This document shows, piece after piece, positions 54,529 through 64,000 of a DNA stretch of 64,000 bases. The notes under the pieces were generated by a model, which was not told the DNA's origin, made no database searches, and saw only the letters and a program-made list of their open reading frames with translations. A program made the translations under genes and the position numbers. Numbering within the stretch: the first letter of the stretch is position 1; each line of letters begins with the position of its first letter. Source of the stretch: Ciona savignyi. Lineage: Eukaryota; Chordata; Ascidiacea; Phlebobranchia; Cionidae. The stretch covers positions 1,817,627 through 1,881,626 of the forward strand of contig CH003313.1 of the NCBI GenBank assembly GCA_000149265.1, written 5' to 3'.

Positions 54529-54897
54529 GAAAAGGATAAAATTTTACCTATTATATTACAGTTTATGCGTATTCTTTTTGCTTGCCTTTATTTTATATTT
54601 CCTTGAAATTAGTGTATCTGCCCCAGAGTTAACGTGCAACCCAATATAAATTTGATGTGTATATATGCAGTAGAGAAACAGAAATATTATGTGTATAAAA
54701 TAATTTTTTCTCGATTAAATTTGTTCTTAGCATGTTGCTATTTTAACATTCGTAACATAGGTTCCCTTTGGTTAAAATGAAACCCATGAATAAAACCATA
54801 ATGTGAATTATTACTCTGAAGAAGTGTGTAGACTTAGTATTTTGCAGCTATCTCCAGGAAAATTCCTGAAAGATCCAAATATATGAAAGTTCGACTT

Positions 54898-54968
54898 CAT
54901 CGCTAGCTAGTCGGTTGTGTCCTTGAGTAAGGCACAAAAATTGCTTGAACCCAGCAAATATGGATGGA
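54898..54968 (+). mobile_element. SINE-1 central-domain fragment
   Basis: CGCTAGCTAGTCGGTTGTG, CCTTGAGTAAGGCAC and TTGAACCCAGC. The head and 3' end are missing. Confidence 0.65.
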
Positions 54969-55344
54969 ATCTAAGCGCCGACGTTTTTATCCAAACTCGA
55001 AAATCACATTTGCGTCCGGCCCGTTGGTCTAGCCCAGGGATGTCCAACCTGCGGCCCGCGGGCCGCACTGCGGCCCACCTGAGATTTTTGTGCGGCCCGC
55101 TAGTCATTTTGAATCCAAGTAGTATTTTGAACTCTAAATCTTAGCCTAATTAAAATGTATCAGTCAGCTTTTAGGAACGCATTAAGAATCAAAATTGCAG
55201 AAAGAAACAGACTGACGACAAACACTTATCCCATTGACTTTGTTTTGTAGGAATAAGTTTTTGTTTCTTTCTATGCGTGTGTTATTTGTTCCTATTTTTA
55301 AAAGTGAAATTAATGGCTTTTAATTGTTTCTTTATGTACCCATT

Positions 55345-56234
55345 CAGGGTTGGAATTAAGGGATCGCGAATCGCTATTCGCGAACCGTTTTCTAAAGTTC
55401 GCGAATTACAAAATTTAACAAAATCGCGAAAACATAAATTACCGGTACTGATTTCGCGCACTTTTAATAATAAATCCTCAACACGTTAATATCAGAGTAA
55501 ATTAAGGGGATATCTGTATAGTAATTTTGGTTAATATAACATCGTTTGTCTTCAACATAACATTATTTATTTACTTTACTTGCATTTCTATCACAACGCA
55601 ACACTAGCCAATATGCGTTCATATACCTCGATTCCTTTATTTATGATTGGCGAGATGCGGCACACCCCTTTTGAATATACGTTTATTACAACTTATACTA
55701 CAGTGCTTCCTCGATTATCCGTCCCTCGTTTATCCGGCATTCGATTATCCGTTCATTGGGTCAGATAATAACTTATGATATAACAATGAAGTGTTACTTT
55801 ACAATTTTGCTCAAGACTTGTTAATTGTCATTGTAACCACACAAAGCTCTTATTTAACAAGACAGATTCAGAACTATTTCAATGAGAGAGGTGAAATAAC
55901 TTTTGTGGCGCAATAAAATAGCCCTACTGTAAGTTTTGTTGCATTTGAATCTGCTTTTGCTGCGTTGTTTTGGTTTAAATAAAGGAATTCAATTATGCGT
56001 TTTTTTACTTATCCGTTCAGGATTTGAAGAAACGCTGTCCCGACTAGACCGGATAATGAAGGAAGTACCTGTACTAATAAACGGTACTGTCTGCTTTATG
56101 TAATAAAAATCTTTCTGGTCGTTTAAGGCAATTTAACATAACCAAACATTTTTTGAGCGCTTACGCGCGAAAACTATTTTCTCCTTACCAACACATTGGC
56201 GCAAATCCTTTTAAAACCATTAATTCAAACCCTG
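55345..56234. mobile_element. Second hAT-like MITE nested in the first
   Basis: Ends CAGGGTTGGAATTAAGG and the complement of CAGGGTTTGAATTAATGG match at most positions. CCATT flanks both sides (55340-55344 and 56235-56239), a 5-bp duplication, so superfamily assignment is less sure. The interior has repeated TCGCGAA motifs near the left end. Confidence 0.75.
55701..56071. mobile_element. pogo/Tigger-like MITE, innermost of the nest
   Basis: The left end CAGTGCTTCCTCGATTATCC and the right end CCGGATAATGAAGGAAGTAC then CTG are inverted repeats, flanked by TA on both sides (55699-55700, 56072-56073). TA targets and CAG-type ends with TTATCCG are typical of the pogo/Tigger group. 371 bases, no transposase. 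Confidence 0.82.
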
Positions 56235-57699
56235 CCATTTTTATTAAAATTTAATAGCTTCTGCGGCCCATTAAATTATTTCAAGTGACAATGCGGCCCA
56301 TTACAATAAAAGGTTGGACATCCCTGGTCTAGCCACTCTAGCGGTTAAATGCGTCGCCTTTCAATTGAAAGTTTACAGGTGCGAAACTGGTCGCCAGCTA
56401 GTCGGTTGTGTCCTTGGGCAAGACACTTTACGGACATTGCCTAAACCCAGCGGATTAATGGCTTCTACCAAATTGAAGGAACGTGTCTATCATATACAAC
56501 ACACTGCAATAGCTCCGGTAACCCGACGATGGGCGCGAGAAGATCTCACGATTGCCCGTGTGTTAACCCCCTAGGTTTTCCCATTCACGGGGATAAACAT
56601 GAATATTCTATCCACATTATTATATATTAAGTTCAAATCATTGTGTTTTTAAAGGGAAACAAGTCCATTTAACCGAAGATCGGCCATTGTAGAAAGCAAG
56701 TAAATTTTAATGAATATCTAACTGCTAAACGACCGTTTCCATTGTGGCAGTCACAGAAAACGTGACAAATATTTGTAATAGAATTGAAAACCGTCAATGC
56801 TTGCTTCATGTAAGGCCTTGACTTAACTGTTCGATCTAAGGCTTTTTTCCACGCGAGACAAAACTAAATCAACTGCCTTTTTGGTAAAAAAAAAGTTTCG
56901 CATAGCACCACGACTCACTAAATAAACCACCACATTAATCTGTAGGCTTTTCGGCGTTCTCGCTTATATCTACGGATTAAAAAGGAATATTTTAACGACT
57001 GTTTTTGTCGTCTTTTTCTTGTTTCCATGTTTTATATAAAAGGTCCTTATTCTTGTATTCATAGGGAAAAATAATAAATTAACCCTGAACCTATAGGTGC
57101 AATATTTTCATAACAATCGTTCTTTCGTAACAATAAACTTTTTTTCGCAAAAATACGTTTTATTATGATATCATAATTTAAGAATTTAGGTAATAACATA
57201 GCATTTAAAACTTGTGTGTATCAGCCCTAATTCGAGTTGGTCTTAAAATAATTATATAGATTAATCTGTCCCCCACCGTTTAAAAAAATTGCCCTGCTGT
57301 TTTTTTAATGAAAATCAGTTGTGTAGGAATATTTTATTTATCAATTTAAAACTTGTAGGTAGTGGATATGGCCGATAGCAATAACCTAAACTCCAAAATT
57401 AAGTACCGGTAGTTAAAGTGGTTTTCTTTTTAAACACCACTTAGATTTAAGCCATGAAGTAGACCCCGTGTTCACCTCACTAACGAAAACGGGTTGGTTT
57501 ATTCTATTACGTAATTTTACATCCGGGGTTGTGGAGTTACGAAGTCGCGTTGATGTGTTATTGCTCAGTTTCTTTTGCTTTTTTACTTAAGAGAAATGCG
57601 TCTGTTTAACGCAGTGTCATCGTTAACGATTTTTGTTAAGGCATCTCTTGTTTTCTCTTATTTTAATAATTTATTTTGATGTATTTTTCAAAACAGCAG

Positions 57700-57802
57700 A
57701 CAAGTTTTATTTGTAATTGTTAGTTCGGCTGTTCATCTTAATTTTTCTTCGCTTGAAAAGCTCGCAAGCCCACAGTGTTTATGTATTTTACCACTGCAAA
57801 CG
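57700..57802 (+). other. Putative 5' untranslated exon of eIF5 (start undefined)
   Basis: A strong donor AAACG/GTAAGT lies at 57802-57803, and a matching acceptor TTTTTTTTCAG ends at 58404. This makes a 602-base intron in the leader. The exon's 5' end cannot be fixed from sequence, so the left coordinate is arbitrary. Confidence 0.4.
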
Positions 57803-58490
57803 GTAAGTTTCTTTGCTTCTAAGTTTTTTAATTATCTTACATGCAGCCAAATGCATGAAGCTCTGTCTTATACCGAATTTATTATACCGGTACTTTTTCT
57901 TAGCATTCTATTGTACACTACAAATGTATTTTTACATTCCACTAATTATATTAAAAGTTAAGAGACTTTAACATAAATACCAATATATAAAAACTGATTT
58001 TAAGATATAACATTACTTATAAGTTTACTTTGTTGTTCCTAATTGGCATTATTTCGATACCGATATTAAAAATGTTAGTTTCAAAACGATTTTTGTAAAA
58101 TGCACTGCATTTAAGTAATACAGTACATTGCCAATTATAAGAAGTATGGCAGACAAGAAATGTGTAAAGAAACGCCACTGTATTGGTTTAAAAATTAGTC
58201 CAAATTCTTAAAATATCATGGGATAGATTAGGAATTAGTAAAAATCATCCATTCACAATTCGTAAAAATAAAATTAATAATAAACCCTTAAATTTTGAAT
58301 CATTGCATTAAAAAATCTCATACCATTTTAGTTTTTAAAAAGGCACTTCACTTAAAGTGGAATTCTTTACTTGTCTTTGTTTTAAAATTGTTATTTTTTT
58401 TCAGATCTCATATACATCAACAAATCCCCGATTCCTAGAAGACTGGAGGGTTTAATAAATCGCCCCTGCTGCTCTACATGTCATTCTTGC

Positions 58491-58751
58491 ATGACAAGAT
58501 TAGGTCCACGTCTGTATGGGAGCATAGTGAAAAGGCCAGTTGATTCTAATGAAATCCGCCCCGAAGGAAAAAAAAATTACTTGTCAGGTTGCATCAAAAG
58601 ACCTATAGAGAAACAGAAAAAAAGCCTTAATAGTCTACAAAGAAACCGCCTTTTTGCAGCAGATAATCGCAACATTCAACAATGGCAATGCTTAATGTCA
58701 ACCGAGATGTGCAGGATGTTTTCTACCGCTACAAAATGCCATGTATTATAG
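58491..58751 (+). promoter_or_regulatory. Upstream ORF overlapping the eIF5 start codon
   Basis: An 86-codon frame starting at an AUG in weak context (TTGC before AUG, A after, no purine at -3). It ends 63-70 bases past the eIF5 start in another frame. Ribosomes that use it cannot initiate at eIF5. A shorter upstream frame starts at 58478, also in weak context. By contrast the eIF5 AUG at 58682 has A at -3 and G at +4. In vertebrates, an inhibitory weak-context upstream frame makes eIF5 translation self-limiting. The same layout here suggests conserved autoregulation (inference). Confidence 0.6.
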
Positions 58752-61700
58752 CCAAGGTATGTTATAAAATTCTCTAACATATCATATAACACTATTACAC
58801 ATAGCCAAGGTAATGGGCATGCTTTTAGTTGATTTAATCCTAACCTTGCATTTCAATTTTTCAGGTTGAAGGGAAGGGAAATGGCGTAAAAACCGTCATT
58901 GTCAACATGTCTGACGTCGCAAAAGCTGTAGGCCGACCTGCCACTTGTAAGTATGGCTACTTTGACAATTTATTATAATTGGTCTTTATGACAATACTGT
59001 AAATCGAATTTTACAGTATTGTTATAATTTACAGTATTAAAATAGTATTTTATGACAATACTGTAAATTGTTCTTTACTGCAAATGACATTACAAAATTT
59101 TAATGCGTAAACTAGTTTAAAATGATAGCTTCGCCCTTATACTGTGCAGTTTGTACTGGAGGTAGGGATGCACAATATAGAATTTCGAATCTTTGAGATT
59201 CGAATCTCTAGGGATTCGAATCTTTATAAGCAATTCAATAAGAATAGTTAGGATTCGAAATTAAAAACGTAAAATCGCGGTTGCGATTCATCGCTCAACA
59301 AAAATCGTTCCTTCAATTATGCGAACGTCAGCACAACGTCTCAGCATGCGTGCGACAATAGATAAGCACGATTCGTTATCTTTTGCATCCCATACGACGC
59401 GCTTAAAGCGCGCGCACACACAAAGAAAGTAGGTCACTGTACCCGCGCTAATCTCGTGGTTTATTGCACCTTTAAATATGACGCAATTATTAGAAAGTTA
59501 TTTGAAGACTTGACAGGCTTATTTTTGGAAATATGTATTCCACTTTAACAACTATGTTTTTAATTAGCACAAAAAATAAAATCTAAAATACTTAGTTATT
59601 ATTTTTGTTGAATTTATAGTAATTAATTTAATATACTTTTCAATGAAAACTTAAGTTATGGGGGAATGTTGATTAAGTCCTTAATTTTTCTCAACACTGT
59701 ACAAAGACATATTCCTAGTTCTTTACACTTAATTAATAATTATATACTGCCCAGTATTTATTTTTTTAAATGAGAAAATATTTGCACATCATAGCAAATT
59801 TAAATAAACAGTAAAACATTCTAGAATAGGATTCGAAATTCTAGATTCGAAATATATTATTCTAGAATATTCTAGAATACCCAAGTATCCTATATTGTGC
59901 ATCCCTAACTGGAGGTAACCAAAATGATGTTATCCCATGCAGATGCTTGCAAATTTTTTGGTTGTGAGCTTGGGGCACAGACTCAATTCGATTTAAAGAA
60001 TGACAGATATATTGTCAACGGATCTCATGAGAGTTCAAGGCTGCAGGACATGCTTGATATTTTTATTAAGAAGTTTATTTTGTGTGCTGAATGTGACAAC
60101 CCAGAAACCACCATGGTGAGTTAAACTATGTGTATCATGTTGATGTGAGTTCATCACAGCAGACACAAATAATTGTTGAAAATATTGCTAAAACTATCGC
60201 ACAACTGTTCGTAATTTTCAATATGATCAAATTTCCTGTAATGTTTCATCGATTCCTGTACTTCCTTCCTTTGCGCAACATGGTCACATTGAGCAATTAT
60301 TTATGATAGACAAGCCATTTCATGCATATGATATGTTAGTATATACAATTTTTTTTATATAAATATATGTATTTATGATGGACAAACCTGAAATAAATAA
60401 ATCTTTTACTGATATCATGCATATGTTATGTAAGTATGTACAGTTTTCATACAAATATATATATGTGTATATACATTAATTTGATAATAAACTTATTAGA
60501 TAGTGAAACGTGGAACAATTGGTTTGGTATGCAAGGCTTGCGGCAACCAAAGCTTGGTCGATCTACGGCACAAACTGTGCACATACATCATTAAAAACCC
60601 ACCCCAAAAAGACAAGAAGGAAAAGGCCACTAAACCTACAAAGGGCAGAGAACGTGGTCACTCAAGTGAAGAGGACAACCAAAATCATCAAAAGAAAAAC
60701 GGCAACAAAGAAAACAACAATGTAAGTAAATTCACAAAGTTTTGATTTACTGAACTTCAATTGCTGAGGATTAGTATTTATTATTGATTTTAGCTGCCGC
60801 ACTGCGGATGCTTCTGATTTGATTTTTAATATCAATGATTAATTAACTGTCATGTCTTGAATAATTCAGCCTGAAATGCCAGGTGACTAATTAAAATTGT
60901 ATGGTTGCCCAGTAAATGGTTAACTTGATTTCGAAAAAACAACCTGTCAAACAAAGGCTTGGTCTGAAAGGCTGCTGAATCAAGGAAAACATGAGTCATA
61001 GTTCTTTGTACTGGCTCTGCCATATGAAGCATGGAGATTACCATGTGCTTTGTTAAAGCAATTTTGTCATTGGATAGTCTTACAGTCTAAATATAGCCAA
61101 ATGGAATTAAACCAAGTTTTTAACCTGTAAACTTGAATGTTGTGTATTTAATTTGTTGTTTTTCTTAAGCAACATAAAAAAGAAATACAAATTTGTGTAA
61201 AACTTTGCTTGCACATTGTGAGAAATGCGTTATATTTATCTTATAGAAATACATTTTTGTTCCCGTCAGGGTGTAGCCAATGGAGTGAACGATAGTTTTG
61301 GAGATGATGATTGGTCTGTTGATGTCTCTGAGGCCGCAGTGGCTGCTCGGATGAATGAAATCACATCCGGAGCTGCCACTCTCGCTCTCACTGATGACCT
61401 CGAGCGAACTCCAAGCGAAAGGGCAAATATGCTCTATGGTTTCATCAAAAAAAGAATAAACGCAGGAACCATTATGGATGTAAGTGGTGCGAAACAGAGG
61501 TCTGGGTAAAAAATTATATTCAATGTGTGTTAATTAATTGTAGTTTGTGACCTCAATTTGGATTTAGTAACAGCTGAAGACTAACAGCATATCCAACAAC
61601 AAATTAAACTTATCCCATTAACCTAGTAATCAAATGACAACTGAGTACTGCAATTTTGTAGGACAATACATTTGTTACCACTTTTATAAATATAATACAG

Positions 61701-63690
61701 GTCTTCAAATGAAACAAAACCTTAATTTTCAGCCTTGTTGTAGCAATTTATATTTAAAATTGTTTGATTTAATACTATCGATAACGTTCAGTCAGTATAA
61801 GTTTTATTAGTTTTATATAAAATATAATTATACGTACTCGTATTTAAATAAAATATGCTTTTTGGGTTTTTTAATGAAATTGATTAGGATAGGATTTTAA
61901 TGTTTATCCCCGTGAATAGAAAAAACCAAGGGGTTAACACACGGGCAGTCAGATCACCTCGCGCCCACTGTCTGGTTTCCGAAGCTATTGTAGTGTGTTG
62001 TGTATAATTCACACTTTCCTTCAGTTTGGTAGAACCCATTTATCCACTAAATTCAGGCAATATTCGGTTAGTACATTGCCCAAGGACACAACAAACTAGC
62101 TTGTGACCAGTTTCGAACCTGCAACCTTTCGATTGAATGGGAACGCACTAATCCATCAGACTAATCAGTCGGACAGGGTTTATATCATAAGTCAACCACC
62201 AGCTTTCCATGCCAGGCATCCAAAGATATTGCAACGGAGGCAGAAAGATTGGATATGAAGAGCAAGGCTCCTCTTATTCTTGTTGAGCTTTTGTGCAACG
62301 AGAATATGAGAGAACAATTCAAGACTTACAGAAACCACTTCCTAAGGGTAAGATTTTATTTATGTTTTTTCTTAAGATTTTAATTATGTTTTTTTCTTAA
62401 AATTTAAATTATTTTTAACTAAAAGCTTCGATTTTGTGACATTTCTGTATAAAAAACTATTCCGAGTAAACTCAAAATTTTAAAAAGAAATAATTAAACT
62501 TAGAATATCTGATCATGAATTTTTATCATTGCTTGTTACTTTCTGTTTCTTAGTATACATAAAGCAATGTTGGAATTAAGAGATTTAATTTTTTTAGTAA
62601 TTTAAGTGGATCCTAGAATGTTTAACCAATTTGGTTTTCTAACTTGTTAACCTTTCTAACAACAATTCTATTTCCTACTGGGCACAGAGTTTTATTGTTA
62701 ATTTTAAATAAAAACATTTTTCATTTGACCAATTCAAATAAATCCGTAATCCAATTGTGTTCACGTCCAACACTACTTATAATTGCCGCTAATCAAATAA
62801 TGACATTACAGTTAATAACAATTCAATCATATTTAATTAATTTTTGAATGTATAGTTTCGTATTCATGTACAAGTTTTACTTAAGTATTATAAATGTGCC
62901 TTGTTGTGTGTCATACTTGTTTCTGCAGTATAATTTCATTTTGTATTGATTCGTTATTTGCCCATTTCCAGTCGATTTTAAATTGATTACTTTTAATAAG
63001 TTTAAGTCCAGAAACTCCACTCTGGTGCTTTTAAACTTATCAATAATTCTCGAATTACATTTCAGTTGTGTCATGGAAACAAAAAAGCACAGAAAGCATT
63101 GCTGGGAGCATTTGAAAAGACTGTGGAACTTCATCAAGAAGCTCTTCTTCCTAAAGTTGCTCATGTTATTAAGGTACATACATAGTTGGGAAGGTCGGCG
63201 GATCAAAACCAACTGCTAATTAGTCGGTTGTTCATTTTATTAAGCAACAAACTATGTTGGAAATGATGGGAGCCGTGTGTACAAACTGCTCTCTTTACTT
63301 CCCAATTGCTTTCATGGCATCGCCAACGTAAATTATGCTAAATATTGCTTTATAAATGATATTAACTGATTATTAAACATTTTAATATCAACATGAATAT
63401 GTCACCAGATAATGCGCTTTTACACACTAATTTTGTAGCTCGATATGTGGGTGTTTTTACTTTATTTTCTTCATCTGAACTGACATCAACAGTCTTAATT
63501 GATGTTTCTCCTCCTGCAGGATCTTTATGACCAGGACATCGTGGATGAGGAGGTGATTATCGAGTGGGGGGAACACCCAAGCAAGAAATACGTCAGCAAG
63601 GAGCTGAGCAAAGCGATCCACAAGAAAGCCGAACCAGTCATCAACTGGCTGAAGGAGGCAGAAGAGGAAAGCAGTGAAGAAGAGGAAGAG
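58682..63690 (+). CDS. EIF5: Eukaryotic translation initiation factor 5 (partial, C-terminus beyond window)
   Basis: Eight coding exons: 58682-58756, 58865-58946, 59943-60115, 60500-60721, 61270-61479, 62216-62347, 63066-63173, 63520-63690, giving 391 residues so far. eIF5 is the GTPase activator of eIF2 in the 43S complex and acts at start-codon recognition. The N-terminal catalytic domain shows [48 protein letters not shown] and a C2-C2 zinc ribbon (CAEC and CKAC). A lysine-rich linker and acidic segment follow. The C-terminal HEAT/W2 domain includes [18 protein letters not shown] and [10 protein letters not shown], ending in acidic [13 protein letters not shown] at the last exon seen. The terminal exon lies past 64000. 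The catalytic arginine is expected near the N-terminal RYK region. The start at 58682 is preferred over 58688 for its stronger context. A hAT MITE and a SINE-1 sit just upstream of two acceptors. Confidence 0.95.
58993..59073. repeat. Short inverted/direct repeat cluster in eIF5 intron 2
   Basis: ACAATACTGTAAA occurs near 58991 and again near 59058. Between them is the complement TTTACAGTATTGT, so a small hairpin can form. Too small to classify. Confidence 0.5.
59163..59907. mobile_element. hAT MITE in eIF5 intron 2
   Basis: Terminal repeats TAGGGATGCACAATATAG and its near-complement are flanked by a perfect 8-bp duplication ACTGGAGG (59155-59162 and 59908-59915). The left interior has repeated GATTCGAATC and the right interior has TTCTAGAATA repeats. 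745 bases, no open frame. Only 35 bases separate its end from exon 3. Confidence 0.9.
61885..62176 (-). mobile_element. SINE-1 copy directly upstream of eIF5 exon 6
   Basis: Reversed full-length copy from TTAGGATAGGATTTTAATG to CAGACTAATCAGTCGG. It ends 39 bases before the exon 6 boundary. Confidence 0.88.
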
Positions 63691-63713
63691 GTGAGTTATC
63701 GATGGAAGTTGAC

Positions 63714-64000
63714 CAGGGGTCGGCAACCTGTGGCTCTGAAGCTGCATGTGGCTTTTGCATTCTTTAGATGCGGCTCTTAATTTTATTGCTACTGTAGCGA
63801 ACGCTTGATAAGTTTAATACCCATGCATAAGTAAAACAAACGAAGAACACTCACGTCTTTATCTCGCAGTGTTGTTTTCCTTTAATTGCGAAAATATTTT
63901 AGGTTTTGCGGCTCCCGAGGTTTTTTTTTTGTACCATCTAAAAAAACTAATTCTAGGGCTATTGTACACTTGTACAGGGACCTAATAGTAACCTGTTGGA
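63714..64000. mobile_element. hAT-like MITE starting in the eIF5 intron, cut by window edge
   Basis: Left end CAGGGGTCGGCAACCTGTGG followed by CTC-rich subterminal sequence (GATGCGGCTC), and a later GCGGCTCCCGAGG near 63910. Same end type as 35472. The right end is not defined. Confidence 0.5.

Larger units (their letters stand above)
55035..56326. mobile_element. hAT MITE inserted in SINE-1, itself carrying two further insertions
   Basis: Terminal inverted repeats of 17 bases (CAGGGATGTCCAACCT and its complement at the right end) are flanked by a perfect 8-bp duplication GTCTAGCC (55027-55034 and 56327-56334). GC-rich subterminal GCGGCCC blocks follow. Removing the inner element leaves about 400 bases, a normal MITE size. 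Confidence 0.92.
55016..56612 (+). mobile_element. SINE-1 copy split by nested transposons
   Basis: The first part is 55016-55034 (CGGCCCGTTGGTCTAGCC). The rest resumes at 56335 and runs to about 56612 with all landmarks. The gap is a hAT element that duplicated GTCTAGCC, so the reading of the SINE across the gap is exact. Confidence 0.9.
54208..57780. other. Intergenic region between SWEET and eIF5
   Basis: Contains SINE-1 fragments and the four-level nest of elements described separately, then about 1.1 kb of AT-rich DNA to the eIF5 promoter region. No coding exon seen. Confidence 0.5.

Overview
This looks like nuclear DNA of an invertebrate chordate, most likely a tunicate of the Ciona type. 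It is AT-rich. Genes are split by short GT-AG introns and encode metazoan proteins. One protein is a fibrinogen-like molecule with a chordate-style cysteine ring motif ahead of a fibrinogen domain. The window is also littered with about 25 copies of one tRNA-headed SINE. The species call is inference, because nothing here is a species marker.

I resolve nine protein-coding genes by matching exon phases and conserved protein families. In order they are: (1) intronless SUCLG1, the mitochondrial succinyl-CoA ligase alpha subunit (+, 1597-2592); (2) HSCB, the mitochondrial iron-sulfur co-chaperone, six exons (+, 2902-5135); (3) a secreted carboxylesterase/cholinesterase-family enzyme, ten exons (-, 5601-11402); (4) a secreted fibrinogen-like protein with eleven exons spread over 22 kb (-, 13994-36225); (5) a class A GPCR, three coding exons (+, 28262-30976), lying wholly inside the 15.8-kb intron 7 of gene 4 on the other strand; (6) a two-pore-domain potassium channel, six exons (-, 39125-43497); (7) a choline-transporter-like SLC44 protein, two exons (-, 45804-48607); (8) a SWEET/SLC50A1 sugar transporter, six exons (+, 50176-54207); (9) translation factor eIF5, eight coding exons, running off the right edge (+, 58682-63690 and beyond). 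SUCLG1 and HSCB are head-to-tail 310 bp apart and both act in mitochondria. The other neighbours have no obvious shared pathway.

Mobile DNA fills much of the non-coding space. There is a major SINE (SINE-1, tRNA-like head, central domain recalling MIR/L2 tails, TATCC-type 3' end). A second tRNA-Ser/Leu-like SINE (SINE-2) has five copies. Several hAT MITEs have 8-bp target duplications, and there is a pogo/Tigger-like MITE. One family of hairpin MITEs has a TTAGGG-like core, and one three-copy repeat is unclassified. At 55.0-56.6 kb four elements are nested: pogo in hAT-like, in hAT, in SINE-1.

The observations most worth following are: the nested opposite-strand GPCR; a SINE-2 copy whose 5' end appears to supply the splice donor of fibrinogen-like exon 7; an 86-codon upstream ORF in poor start context overlapping the eIF5 start, the layout used for eIF5 autoregulation in vertebrates; and a one-base frameshift in a homopolymer within the esterase signal peptide, with a probable GC-AG intron in the same gene. 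I saw no operon-like prokaryotic structure, CRISPR array or novel defence-type system.
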